Assembly: GCF_900115695.1 (NCBI RefSeq)
Contig: NZ_FOXK01000018.1
Span: forward strand, 1-44,316
Direction of reading: 5' to 3'
DNA: 44,316 bases
Source: Ectopseudomonas toyotomiensis
GTDB lineage: Bacteria; Pseudomonadota; Gammaproteobacteria; Pseudomonadales; Pseudomonadaceae
Shown: positions 1-7,756 of the stretch, in pieces
Numbering within the stretch: position 1 is the stretch's first letter
How the letters are laid out: each line of letters begins with the position of its first letter
The notes under the pieces: generated by a model
The model's database searches: none
What the model was told of the DNA's origin: nothing
What the model saw: the letters and a program-made list of their open reading frames with translations, nothing else
Translations under genes and position numbers: made by a program

Positions 1-17
1 TTTTACGCGACTCATGT

Positions 18-368
18 CTAGTTATCCGTCCCTGTTTTACGGTGCCCAAGGTCACAAGCTGCGTTATGCTTTTGCATACGCGCGGACATAGCCTCTGGGC
101 GCTTGGGGCGCTGACGATTGGGGTTGCCATGGGCATCCCAGCGTTCCGGCCAAAGCACCTGGACAGTAAGGCCGAGAGCCTTGGCGATTACGCGCTCCAT
201 ACGTGGGTAGGGCGTGCGCTTCACGTTCTTCAGGGCTGGCCCTGTGACGTGCTGCTCGCGCGCCAGCTTCGCCAGCGACGTGCCCTTGGCCCGTAGCTGG
301 AACTTGATCCACTCCCAGCGCAGTGCTGGGTCAGATGGGATTTCCGCTGTGTTCATGTCTTGATCCAT
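18..368 (-). CDS. Ner/Nlp-like phage DNA-binding regulator
   Basis: A small helix-turn-helix protein resembling Ner of phage Mu and the Nlp family. It reads WEWIKFQLRAKG, then a helix-turn-helix (SLAKLAREQHVTGPALKN), then AKALGLTVQVLWPERW, which is the typical Ner order ending in a W-P-x-R motif. In Mu-like phages Ner shuts down repressor and early transcription. The open frame extends to 431, but that start lacks a ribosome binding site and would swallow an operator-like half-site. ATG at 368 (preceded by CAGGTGGT) or at 356 is more plausible. It diverges from the repressor gene at 520. A further minus-strand ATG at 15-13 follows the stop and may begin the next phage gene, cut by the window edge. 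Family call fairly sure, start unsure. Confidence 0.75.
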   Translation of the reverse strand: MDQDMNTAEIPSDPALRWEWIKFQLRAKGTSLAKLAREQHVTGPALKNVKRTPYPRMERVIAKALGLTVQVLWPERWDAHGNPNRQRPKRPEAMSARMQKHNAACDLGHRKTGTDN

Positions 369-450
369 ACCACCTGGCGGGGTGGCGTTTTCGGGATGTT
401 TAACGTGCCTTACGACATAAACATAACCCATAAACAGGATCTGTAAAACT

Positions 451-478
451 GTTTTCGAGACTTTCTTTTCTCGAAAAC
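451..478. promoter_or_regulatory. Perfect inverted repeat, probable phage repressor operator
   Basis: GTTTTCGAGA at 451-460 and its exact reverse complement TCTCGAAAAC at 469-478 are separated by 8 bases. The dyad lies in the short region between the two divergent phage regulators. Near-identical half-sites (one mismatch) occur at 387-396 (GTTTTCGGGA) and, inverted, at 625-634 (TCCCGAAAAC). This is the layout expected of operators for a divergent CI/Ner switch. Which protein binds is inference. Confidence 0.65.
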
Positions 479-519
479 GGGCCTCGCAACTGAATACGGT
501 TTTAAGGTCTTATAAATCA

Positions 520-1242
520 ATGGGTTACGAAGAAAAGAAACAAGGGAAAGCGTCTGGCGAGGAACTTTCTTTTCCGTATACGGGAATGGAAAGCCGAATA
601 GCTGCCGTTGCAGATCTGTACGAATCCCGAAAACAGGCTGCCGCCACTGCTCAGGTTGCTCTTTCGTCTCTGCAGCGCTGGATATCTGGCGATGGGATGC
701 CTGCCTTTGGCTCCGTTGCCCTTCTAGCCTCTGGAAAGGGCATATCCCTGGACTGGATTGCGACAGGGCGAGGGGAAATGTTCATGGAGACTAGAGCGCA
801 AGAAGCGCCAGTGGCAGAAAGCGATGCCTATGCCTATGTCCCTCTGTACGACGCCCGCTGCAGCGCAGGCAGTGGCGCCTGGAATGAGCGCAGCCGCGTA
901 CTGGTGAACCTGTCGTTCACCCGCTACTCGCTCCGCAAGAAGGGTCTGACGCCCGCTAATCTGGCATGCTTGCGCGTAGACGGTGACTCGATGCTTGGGC
1001 TGCTCGATGACGGCGACACCGTCATGATCGACCTGAGCCGCAACGCGCTTGAGGGTGAGGGTGTCTATGTGGTCATGCTCGATGACCATCTCTATGCCAA
1101 GCGCCTGCAGCGCCAGTTCGATGGCTCGGTGCTGATCATCAGCCACAACGCCGCATACAAAGATATGATGGTGCCCAGGGATCGCCTGGCCGAGCTGCAC
1201 ATCATCGGCCGCGTCGTCTGGGCCGGTGGCTGGATGGTCTAG
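520..1242 (+). CDS. CI-like phage repressor with S24 (LexA-type) autocleavage domain
   Basis: A 240-residue transcriptional repressor. The N-terminal third carries a helix-turn-helix (about residues 38-60, QAAATAQVALSSLQRW). The C-terminal half is an S24 peptidase: nucleophile Ser157 in GDSM, catalytic Lys194 in YAKR, 37 residues apart as in LexA. Ala116-Gly117 (CSAGSG) is a likely self-cleavage bond, so the repressor would be inactivated by RecA during the SOS response (family knowledge). It diverges from a Ner-like gene across an operator-like dyad and is followed by no other phage gene, so it would be the outermost gene of a prophage. A TATAAA at 511-516 sits so close to the ATG that the transcript could be almost leaderless, as lambda cI is from PRM (speculative). 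ATG at 586 is an alternative start. Confidence 0.85.
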   Translation: MGYEEKKQGKASGEELSFPYTGMESRIAAVADLYESRKQAAATAQVALSSLQRWISGDGMPAFGSVALLASGKGISLDWIATGRGEMFMETRAQEAPVAESDAYAYVPLYDARCSAGSGAWNERSRVLVNLSFTRYSLRKKGLTPANLACLRVDGDSMLGLLDDGDTVMIDLSRNALEGEGVYVVMLDDHLYAKRLQRQFDGSVLIISHNAAYKDMMVPRDRLAELHIIGRVVWAGGWMV

Positions 1243-1278
1243 AGAAGTGACGGGCAGGGAAGCCCGCTCTGCCGCCTC

Positions 1279-1342
1279 AAACGGCAGTGCCAAATCCCCC
1301 TGTGAAATCCTGCCGTTTCCGTGTTCGCGAGTTTTGGCACTG
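1279..1342. repeat. Nested inverted repeats near the probable prophage end
   Basis: Two overlapping inverted-repeat pairs: AAACGGCAG (1279-1287) with CTGCCGTTT (1310-1318), and CAGTGCCAAA (1285-1294) with TTTGGCACTG (1333-1342). They lie between the repressor stop and the first chromosomal gene. In a Mu-like phage this is where the phage end and transposase-binding sites would be. The exact phage-host border cannot be set from one end. From 1346 to 1471 the DNA is C-rich with no gene that I can support. Confidence 0.5.
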
Positions 1343-1471
1343 TTTCACCACCCGCCGCGCTGCTCACCCGCCTGAACCCCGCGCCCCGCTTGGCCGTCCG
1401 CCATCCCCCGGCCTTATCCGGCTTCTTCCGACGCGCTTCTTGACCTGTGCCAATACTCCCACTAGCTCACA

Positions 1472-2863
1472 TCAGGCGAAGATCTTGCCGGGGTTCATGA
1501 TGCCATTGGGATCGAACACCGCCTTGACCGCTTTCATGCAGGCGATCTCCGCCTCGCTGCGGCTGTAGTGCAGGTAGTCGCGCTTGGTCATGCCCACGCC
1601 GTGCTCGGCGCTGATCGAGCCGTTGTACTTCTGCACGGTCTCGAACACCCACTGGTTGACCACCGCGCACTTGGCGAAGAACTCGTCCTTGGACAGGTTC
1701 TCGGGCTTCAAGATATTCAGATGCAGGTTGCCGTCACCGATATGGCCGAACCATACCACCTCGAAATCCGGGTAATTGGCTTCGACGATGGCATCGATAT
1801 CCTTGAGGAAGGCCGGCACCTGGCTGACGGTGACCGAGATGTCGTTCTTGTACGGCGTCCAGTGGCTGATGGTTTCGGAGATGTATTCGCGCAGCTTCCA
1901 CAGGTTCTGCAGCTGCTGCTCGCTCTGACTCATCACGCCGTCGACCACCCAGCCCTGCTCGACGCAGTACTCGAAGGTTTCCAGCGCCAAGTTGGCCACT
2001 TCCTCGTTACTGGCTTCGAATTCCAACAGAGCATAGAAGGGGCATTCGCTTTCGAACGGCGCCGGCACGTCGCCACGACCGAGCACCTTGGCCAGTGCCT
2101 TGTCGGAGAAGAACTCGAACGCGGTCAGGTCGAGCTTGCTCTGGAAGGCGTGCAGCACCGGCATGATCGAGTCGAAATCAGCGGTGCCGAGCACCATCGC
2201 GGTGAGGTTCTTCGGCGCGCGATCCAGGCGCATGGTCGCTTCGACCACAAAGCCCAGGGTGCCTTCGGCGCCGATGAACAGCTGGCGCAGGTCGTAACCG
2301 GTGGCGTTCTTGATCAGGTCCTTGTTCAGCTCCAGCAGTTCGCCGGTACCGGTCACGACCTTCAGCCCGGCCACCCAGTTGCGGGTCATGCCGTAGCGAA
2401 TCACCTTGATCCCGCCGGCATTGGTGCCGATGTTGCCGCCAATCTGGCTGGAGCCCGAGGAAGCGAAGTCAACCGGGTAATACAGGCCTTTCTCCTCGGC
2501 GAACAGCTGCAGCTGCTTGGTCACCACGCCGGGCTGGCATACCGCTGCACGGTCGTATTCGTTGAACGAGAGAATCTGGTTCATGTAGTCGAACGCCACC
2601 ACCACTTCGCCGTTGGCCGCTACCGCTGCGGCCGAGAGGCCGGTACGGCCGCCGGACGGCACCAGGGCAATCTTGTGCGCGTTGGCCCAACGCACGATGG
2701 CCTGCACCTGCTCGATGCTCTTGGGGAAGACGATGGCCGAAGGCGCCGGGGCGAAATGCTTGGTCCAGTCCTTGCCATAGGCCTCGAGGGAATCGGCGTC
2801 GGTCAGTACCTTGCCGGGCTCAACCAGGGTCTTCAGCTCTTCGATCTGGGCAGGGGTGGTCAT
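1472..2863 (-). CDS. FAD-binding oxidoreductase, D-2-hydroxyglutarate dehydrogenase type
   Basis: A flavoprotein of the GlcD / vanillyl-alcohol-oxidase-fold family, 463 residues. The FAD-binding half shows PSGGRTGLSAAAV and SSQIGGNIGTNAGG. The C-terminal half shows the substrate and metal motifs FGHIGDGNLHLNI and EHGVG. It would oxidise D-2-hydroxyglutarate to 2-oxoglutarate. In P. stutzeri the equivalent enzyme, encoded beside serA, removes the D-2-hydroxyglutarate formed by SerA and so pulls serine synthesis forward (established knowledge). Here it is divergent from serA across 181 bp, which supports that role. A D-lactate dehydrogenase-like activity is the alternative. The protein ends in NPGKIFA, which looks natural, so the neighbouring prophage has not truncated it. 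Confidence 0.85.
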   Translation of the reverse strand: MTTPAQIEELKTLVEPGKVLTDADSLEAYGKDWTKHFAPAPSAIVFPKSIEQVQAIVRWANAHKIALVPSGGRTGLSAAAVAANGEVVVAFDYMNQILSFNEYDRAAVCQPGVVTKQLQLFAEEKGLYYPVDFASSGSSQIGGNIGTNAGGIKVIRYGMTRNWVAGLKVVTGTGELLELNKDLIKNATGYDLRQLFIGAEGTLGFVVEATMRLDRAPKNLTAMVLGTADFDSIMPVLHAFQSKLDLTAFEFFSDKALAKVLGRGDVPAPFESECPFYALLEFEASNEEVANLALETFEYCVEQGWVVDGVMSQSEQQLQNLWKLREYISETISHWTPYKNDISVTVSQVPAFLKDIDAIVEANYPDFEVVWFGHIGDGNLHLNILKPENLSKDEFFAKCAVVNQWVFETVQKYNGSISAEHGVGMTKRDYLHYSRSEAEIACMKAVKAVFDPNGIMNPGKIFA

Positions 2864-3044
2864 CTACAGAACTCTCAAAGGATTCATGGTCGCCCTGAGA
2901 ACCATTCAGGTCGCAACCGAGCATTGAAAAAGGCGAACATGCTAGCATACGCACCCCGTGAATCGAGCCATGCGGCGATCTACGGGCGCTGGCTGAGTTT
3001 CTCGGCCCTTCCCTGCAAACATCCCTGGGACAACAGGTACTCCG

Positions 3045-4274
3045 ATGAGCAAGACCTCTCTCGACAAGAGCAAGATCAAGTTCCTTCTTCTCGAAGGCGT
3101 CCACCAGAATGCCGTGGACACTCTGAAGGCCGCCGGCTACAGCAACATCGAGTACCTCAAGGGCGCGCTGTCAGGCGAAGAGCTGAAAGAAAAGATCGCC
3201 GATGCGCACTTCATCGGTATTCGCTCGCGCACTCAGCTGACCGCCGAGGTCTTCGACTGCGCGAAGAAGCTGGTAGCCGTCGGTTGCTTCTGCATCGGGA
3301 CCAACCAGGTCGACCTGGACGCCGCCCGCGAGCGCGGTATCGCCGTGTTCAACGCGCCCTACTCCAATACCCGCTCGGTGGCCGAGCTGGTGCTGGCCCA
3401 GGCCATCCTGCTGCTGCGCGGCATCCCCGAGAAGAACGCCTCCTGCCACCGTGGCGGCTGGATCAAGTCGGCGGCCAACTCCTTCGAGATCCGCGGCAAG
3501 AAGCTGGGCATCGTCGGCTACGGCTCCATCGGCACCCAGCTCTCGGTACTGGCCGAGGCCCTCGGCATGCAGGTGTTCTTCTACGACACCGTGACCAAGC
3601 TGCCACTGGGCAACGCCACGCAGATCGGTGACCTCTACGAGCTGCTGGGCCTGTGCGACATCGTCTCCCTGCACGTGCCGGAGCTGCCGTCCACCCAGTG
3701 GATGATCGGTGAGAAGGAAATCCGCGCCATGAAGAAGGGCGGCATCCTGATCAACGCCGCGCGCGGTACCGTGGTCGAGCTGGATCACCTGGCCCAGGCG
3801 ATCAAGGACGAGCACCTGATCGGCGCGGCCATCGACGTGTTTCCGGTCGAACCCAAGTCCAACGACGAAGAGTTCGAGAGCCCGCTGCGCGGCCTGGATC
3901 GCGTGATCCTGACCCCGCACATCGGTGGCTCCACCGCCGAAGCGCAGGCCAACATCGGCCTAGAAGTGGCCGAGAAGCTGGTCAAATACAGCGACAACGG
4001 CACCTCGGTGTCCTCGGTCAACTTCCCTGAAGTGGCCCTGCCGGCGCATCCGGGCAAACACCGCCTGCTGCACATCCACGAGAACATTCCGGGCGTGATG
4101 AGCGAAATCAACAAGGTGTTCGCCGACAACGGCATCAACATCTCCGGCCAGTTCCTGCAGACCAATGACAAGGTCGGCTACGTGGTGATCGACGTCGACG
4201 CCGAGTACTCCGACCTGGCGCTGGAAAAGCTGCAGCACGTCAATGGCACCATCCGCAGCCGCGTTCTGTTCTAA
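3045..4274 (+). CDS. serA: D-3-phosphoglycerate dehydrogenase
   Basis: First enzyme of L-serine synthesis, oxidising 3-phosphoglycerate with NAD+; the family also reduces 2-oxoglutarate to D-2-hydroxyglutarate. 409 residues, the short form with one C-terminal ACT domain. The Rossmann motif is GIVGYGSIGTQ, the substrate-binding Arg lies in NAARGTVVE, and the catalytic His in TPHIGGSTAEAQ. The ACT domain covers about the last 75 residues (HRLLHIHENIPGVMSEIN), where serine feedback normally acts. It is monocistronic: a strong terminator follows at 4417. A weak promoter is possible at TTGAAA (2924-2929). Divergent from the D-2-hydroxyglutarate dehydrogenase gene. Confidence 0.97.
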   Translation: MSKTSLDKSKIKFLLLEGVHQNAVDTLKAAGYSNIEYLKGALSGEELKEKIADAHFIGIRSRTQLTAEVFDCAKKLVAVGCFCIGTNQVDLDAARERGIAVFNAPYSNTRSVAELVLAQAILLLRGIPEKNASCHRGGWIKSAANSFEIRGKKLGIVGYGSIGTQLSVLAEALGMQVFFYDTVTKLPLGNATQIGDLYELLGLCDIVSLHVPELPSTQWMIGEKEIRAMKKGGILINAARGTVVELDHLAQAIKDEHLIGAAIDVFPVEPKSNDEEFESPLRGLDRVILTPHIGGSTAEAQANIGLEVAEKLVKYSDNGTSVSSVNFPEVALPAHPGKHRLLHIHENIPGVMSEINKVFADNGINISGQFLQTNDKVGYVVIDVDAEYSDLALEKLQHVNGTIRSRVLF

Positions 4275-4277
4275 GTC

Positions 4278-4402
4278 GGAGCTGCTGCGCGCCGGCGATA
4301 CGGCGTTGGGAACGACCTCGGAGATGCTCATTTACTGACGTAAACTCCGCTCTCCTCGGTCGCTCCCGCCTTTTCTCGCTCTAGCTCGCGAGCCCCGGAG
4401 CT
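4278..4402. repeat. Dispersed palindromic repeat, family with core ATGCTCATTTAC (copy 1)
   Basis: An intergenic stretch downstream of serA with a small stem (TTTAC at 4331-4335, GTAAA at 4340-4344) flanked by imperfectly paired arms. Its core, ATGCTCATTTAC-N4-GTAAACTCCG, matches the reverse complement of the repeat at 17590-17726, and the flanking CTGCTG...GCGATACGGCGTT also aligns with that copy. No coding potential is recognised. Probably a non-autonomous mobile or REP-like element. Confidence 0.6.
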
Positions 4403-4416
4403 ATGTAGAAATGAAC

Positions 4417-4443
4417 AAAGGGAGGCTTCGGCCTCCCTTTCTC
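4417..4443 (+). terminator. Rho-independent terminator of serA
   Basis: AAAGGGAGGC (4417-4426), a TTCG tetraloop, then GCCTCCCTTT (4431-4440): a 10-bp perfect stem ending in a T-run. It is A/T-flanked on both sides, so it could work in both directions. Confidence 0.85.
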
Positions 4444-4447
4444 ATTC

Positions 4448-4498
4448 CGTAGGGTACGCCGCGCGCACCACCGTGCCCCGGATTGCATCCGGGCTACC
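4448..4498. repeat. CGTAGGGT-type palindromic repeat with CCCGGAT hairpin
   Basis: Begins CGTAGGGTACGCC and ends in GGGCTACC. It contains the hairpin CCCGGAT-TGC-ATCCGGG (4477-4493). It is one of several intergenic elements in the window that share CGTAGGG/CCCTACG-like ends. It abuts the stop codon of the minus-strand DUF523 gene and may act as its terminator. Confidence 0.6.
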
Positions 4499-4990
4499 TC
4501 AATCCCGCTCCAACCGCGCCAATTCGGCTGCTGCTTCGTCCAACTGCGTTTCGTTGAACACCTTCACCCCGGCTCGTTTCAGCAGGGCAGCAGTAACCCC
4601 TTCGCCCAGCACTCGCACGCCACTGAAACTGCCGTCGTAGTTTTCCAGATTGCCACACGAAGGGCTGCGCGCCTTCAGCAGTGCCAGGCGGATGTCGTGC
4701 TCGCGCACCAGCGCCAGCGCCTGTTCGGCGCCTTCGACGAACGCAGCCGTGACATCCTCGCCCTCGATCGTCAGTACTGGCAGCCGACCATCCAACACCG
4801 CACCACCCTGTCCATCGCGAATTTCCGCAGGCGGACGTGGCGTCGGCAGGCCACCGGCCACCTCCGGGCACAGCGCCACCACTCGTCCTTCATCCAGCCA
4901 CCTCTGCAGTTGATCGAAAGGGCCGTGAGCACCGCCGTCATAACGCACCCGATGCCCGAGCAGGCAGCGGCTGACCAATATCTTCTGCAT
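4499..4990 (-). CDS. DUF523 family protein (TudS-like, probable iron-sulfur)
   Basis: A 163-residue protein starting MQKILVSRCLLG. That ATG has AGAGG five to six bases upstream, so I prefer it to the ATG 12 bases earlier. Three cysteines stand in the conserved DUF523 places: Cys9 (SRCLLG), Cys41 (ALCPEV) and Cys112 (SPSCGN). A characterised member, TudS, holds a [4Fe-4S] cluster on three such cysteines and removes sulfur from thiouracil (established). Activity here on thiolated bases is inference from family. Monocistronic, 38 bp downstream of the 2OG oxygenase gene on the same strand, possibly co-transcribed with it. Confidence 0.8.
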   Translation of the reverse strand: MQKILVSRCLLGHRVRYDGGAHGPFDQLQRWLDEGRVVALCPEVAGGLPTPRPPAEIRDGQGGAVLDGRLPVLTIEGEDVTAAFVEGAEQALALVREHDIRLALLKARSPSCGNLENYDGSFSGVRVLGEGVTAALLKRAGVKVFNETQLDEAAAELARLERD

Positions 4991-5028
4991 TGTCCTCTCC
5001 ATGACTGTCGCCAGACAGCCCGCAGGCC

Positions 5029-5652
5029 TCAGAGTACCGCGCCACCTCGACGCCTGAACCAGCCGGTCAATGACAGTCGCTCGCGGGTGGCCGGCAGCAC
5101 TTCGTGAGGCATCTCGGAAGATAGAAACAGCGCCAGTGTGCCCGCCTGGGGCAGTACGTCATGCTCCCGGCCATCGGCCAGATACAGGCGCAACGCCCCG
5201 CCCTGCTCGGCCTGCCAGTCCTCGTTCAGATAGAACACCGCCGACACCGTGCGGCGGTCGTCATCGCGAAAGCGATCAAGATGACGCTGATAGAAGGCCC
5301 CCGGTGCATAGCAGGCGAAGTGGCATTCATAGTCTTCGAGCCCCAGATAGAGCGACTGGTTGAGCGCCTGACGCAAACCGTCCATCAATTGCAGATACTG
5401 GTCACAGGCTTGGCTCTGCCCAGGTTCCAGCCATTGGATGCGATCGCCGCGAATCCCTTCCTGCACCTGCTGCATGCCCCCACGACCAACGCTGGCGGCA
5501 TTGAGTTCGCCGTTCTGTGCACGCATACGGCACTCGGCGGCCAGTTCGCGGGTCAGAACCTCTGGGGCGAACAACGCCCGTTGCGACCAGCCCTGGCTGG
5601 CAAGGTCGTCGATAAGGCCGGAAAAGAGGTCTTGCAGGCTGGATTCGGTCAT
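5029..5652 (-). CDS. 2OG-Fe(II) oxygenase, probable EF-Tu prolyl hydroxylase (PPHD-like)
   Basis: A 207-residue dioxygenase of the prolyl-4-hydroxylase type. Iron ligands: the HLD of YQRHLDRFRDD and the distal His in EMPHEVLP; the 2-oxoglutarate-binding Arg lies in RERLSLTGWF. Residues such as LAAECR and GIRGDRIQWLE resemble the Pseudomonas enzyme PPHD (PA0310), which hydroxylates a proline of elongation factor Tu (established for P. aeruginosa). The neighbourhood also matches the PA0305-PA0317 region. Translation probably begins at MTESSLQDLF (5652); the upstream extension in the same frame is unlikely to be coding. Divergent from the DUF2059 gene. Confidence 0.75.
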   Translation of the reverse strand: MTESSLQDLFSGLIDDLASQGWSQRALFAPEVLTRELAAECRMRAQNGELNAASVGRGGMQQVQEGIRGDRIQWLEPGQSQACDQYLQLMDGLRQALNQSLYLGLEDYECHFACYAPGAFYQRHLDRFRDDDRRTVSAVFYLNEDWQAEQGGALRLYLADGREHDVLPQAGTLALFLSSEMPHEVLPATRERLSLTGWFRRRGGAVL

Positions 5653-5714
5653 GGCGGCGATTGTATCAGTGGCATGTCGTGACTCGACAAGCCTCCACCA
5701 GCCACCGAAAATAA

Positions 5715-5738
5715 CCGGCCGCAGCACCCAGCGGCCGG
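5715..5738. promoter_or_regulatory. GC-rich hairpin upstream of the DUF2059 gene
   Basis: CCGGCCGC (5715-5722) and GCGGCCGG (5731-5738) form a perfect 8-bp stem with an 8-base loop. It ends 27 bases before the ATG at 5766, just ahead of the AAGGAG ribosome binding site. It may be a 5' leader structure or a protein-binding dyad. The function is unknown. Confidence 0.4.
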
Positions 5739-5765
5739 CCAGGAAAGTTTGCCAAGGAGTTCTCG

Positions 5766-6533
5766 ATGCGCGTTCTGTTTGCCCTGTTGCTGATTGGCCT
5801 GACCTTGCCGGCCCTGGCAGATGACCACCTGCGCCTGTATCAGGCTGCCGGCTGGCCGCAACAGCGCGAACATTTCAACCAGGCGCTCGACGCTGCTCAG
5901 CAGCGCTACCGCAGCACCCTGCCACCGGCGGTGTTTCAGGCGTTGGTGGATAACAGCAATCGCCGCTTCGCCGCTGCCGCCATCGACCAGCGCGCGCAGT
6001 ACAGCCTGGGCATGGAGCTGGCCGACCCGCAGCCGGCGCTGGCTTTCTTCGAGTCCGCATTGGGCCGCAAGATCGTCGCCGCCGAGACGCTGGCCACCCG
6101 TAGCGACCAGTTGGCCAAATATGCCAACGGCCTGCCACGCACCGAGGCCGATGCCACCCGGCGCCTGCTGATTCGTCACCTGGCCCAGGCCATTCCGGCC
6201 AAGGAAGCGGGGGCTGAAGTCAGCCTGGCGCTGGCCGGCGTGGCGGCCGACAGCCTTAGCCAGATGATTCCCGGCCTGCTCGGCGGCAGCCAGGCTCAAG
6301 GGTTGCTTAATGGCCAGCGTGAGCGCCTGATGACGCAGATCGAACAGGATCTCGACAACACCCTGCTGCACGTCTATCGCGAGCTGAGCGACCCCGAGCT
6401 GGAGCAGTTCGTCGAATTCGCCCAGTCGGAGGCGGGCAAAGCCTATTACCAGGCTGCCCTGCAGGCGCTACGCGCAGGCCTCGCAGTAGGCATGAGCAGC
6501 AACGAGCTGGCGCCGGCGCCGCAGGGCATCTGA
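5766..6533 (+). CDS. Periplasmic DUF2059 protein
   Basis: A 255-residue protein with a clear signal peptide (MRVLFALLLIGLTLPALA, cleaved before DDH), so periplasmic. The C-terminal part contains the DUF2059 pattern LEQFVEFAQSEAGKAYYQA, seen in many proteobacterial exported proteins of unknown function. The rest is predicted helical with no catalytic motif that I recognise. The start is supported by AAGGAG eight bases upstream. It stands alone: divergent from the 2OG oxygenase gene and convergent with the hydrolase gene across a palindromic repeat. Confidence 0.8.
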   Translation: MRVLFALLLIGLTLPALADDHLRLYQAAGWPQQREHFNQALDAAQQRYRSTLPPAVFQALVDNSNRRFAAAAIDQRAQYSLGMELADPQPALAFFESALGRKIVAAETLATRSDQLAKYANGLPRTEADATRRLLIRHLAQAIPAKEAGAEVSLALAGVAADSLSQMIPGLLGGSQAQGLLNGQRERLMTQIEQDLDNTLLHVYRELSDPELEQFVEFAQSEAGKAYYQAALQALRAGLAVGMSSNELAPAPQGI

Positions 6534-6564
6534 GGCGCCTACCGAGTCCTGGCACAAACCTGCG

Positions 6565-6690
6565 CGTAGGGCGGTGCTCAGGAGCGAAGCGAAAAGCCCG
6601 CCTAACGTTCAACGTCCCGGCGTACTGCTTCGCGACGGCTGCATGGATGCAGGAGGTAGAGCGACGCAGGAGGCCAAAGCCGAGTACGCC
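6565..6690. repeat. Intergenic palindromic repeats
   Basis: CGTAGGGCGG...CCCGCCTAACG (6565-6607) resembles the CGTAGGG-bounded elements elsewhere in the window. It is followed by GGCGTACT (6619-6626) and its exact reverse complement AGTACGCC (6683-6690). The element fills the gap between two convergent genes and may terminate both. Confidence 0.5.
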
Positions 6691-7632
6691 CTATGCCAAT
6701 CGCTCGCGCAGAAAGTCGAAATAGTGCTTACGCAACGTCTCGTTCTCGTTCGCCAGGTGATGGCGGGCGTCTGCCAATCGCAGAATCTGCGGCTGATGGA
6801 ACTTGTCCTGCAGCACCTCGAGGTTGTAGCGCCAGTCCACGGTCATGTCCGCCTCACCCTGAATGATCAGCGGGCTGTGCGTGCTGCGCCCGGCCGCTTC
6901 GATATGCGGCACCCATTTGGCCAATGCCCCCACCCAGGCAGTCGGCAGACTGCGCGGCTGCAGGGGATCGAGGTTGTGCACGAAGTCGATGAAGGTGGCG
7001 TCGCTGGAGTTCTCGCTGAAGCGCCGCGGAATTTCCCGAACGAAGGGGCTGAGCATTCGATAGCTGAGCTTCGACCAGGCCCAGGCGCGCGGCCGCACCA
7101 GTGGCGCCAGGAGAATGCTCTGCCCGAGCTCCGGGCGCTTGCCGTCGGCGAGCAGATAATCCAGCAGAATCGCCCCACCCGTACTCTGCCCACAGAGATG
7201 CCAGGGCTGCGGCAGCCCCAGCTCGCTGGCCTGCTCGAACAACCCGCCCAGCACCTGCTGATACTCGGCAAAATCACCGATGCTGGCGCGCGCACCGCTG
7301 GACAGGCCGTGCCCCGGCAGGTCGCAGGCGAGCACGGCAAAATTCATGCTCAGTGCCCAGTCGACCACATGTCGGTACAGGCCCATATGGTCGTAATAGC
7401 CGTGCAGCAACAGCAGGGTGCCCTGCGGCTCGGCCGGCGCCCACAGCTGCACGGCGATCTGGTAGCCGGCGGCATTGAAGCTGCCGAGGCGGTTGTCCAG
7501 CCCGGCGAAACGCGCTGCCTGATCGAAGCCGTAGAAGCTTCGATAGGCCTGCAGCGCCGGCAATTCCAGGTGCGCTGCGGCCAAGGGTCGCAGCAGCGGG
7601 CGCAAGTGATCGGGCTGAAACGGCTCTGACAT
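6691..7632 (-). CDS. Alpha/beta hydrolase, lysophospholipase-like
   Basis: A 313-residue cytoplasmic hydrolase. The nucleophile elbow is GQSTGG (within WHLCGQSTGGAILLDYL), the acid is probably the Asp of EADMTVDW, and the histidine sits in ADARHHLANE. This is a complete Ser-Asp-His triad in the order of monoacylglycerol lipase / lysophospholipase-like enzymes. The substrate is not known. The start MSEPFQPDH is chosen because GGAAAG lies five to seven bases before it; a longer in-frame extension to 7821 would overlap the divergent gene. Similar to PA0308 from memory. Confidence 0.8.
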   Translation of the reverse strand: MSEPFQPDHLRPLLRPLAAAHLELPALQAYRSFYGFDQAARFAGLDNRLGSFNAAGYQIAVQLWAPAEPQGTLLLLHGYYDHMGLYRHVVDWALSMNFAVLACDLPGHGLSSGARASIGDFAEYQQVLGGLFEQASELGLPQPWHLCGQSTGGAILLDYLLADGKRPELGQSILLAPLVRPRAWAWSKLSYRMLSPFVREIPRRFSENSSDATFIDFVHNLDPLQPRSLPTAWVGALAKWVPHIEAAGRSTHSPLIIQGEADMTVDWRYNLEVLQDKFHQPQILRLADARHHLANENETLRKHYFDFLRERLA

Positions 7633-7756
7633 AGGGCTTTCCATAGGTTGCAGGATGCGCGCGGACGATCCCGACGACATCTCCTCGAATGCTGCGATAT
7701 TCAGCTGCCCGGCGCATCGTGGCAAGCTACACGCCCTTTTTCGCCCGGCCCTCCCC

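Noticed and set aside
1287..1568. A short plus-strand open frame after the phage repressor
   Set aside because: It crosses the probable phage end and overlaps the 3' end of the FAD enzyme gene. No ribosome binding site or family signal.
1568..3631. A 687-codon open frame on the plus strand
   Set aside because: It runs antisense through the D-2-hydroxyglutarate dehydrogenase gene and then out of frame through serA. This is a high-GC shadow with no recognisable protein.
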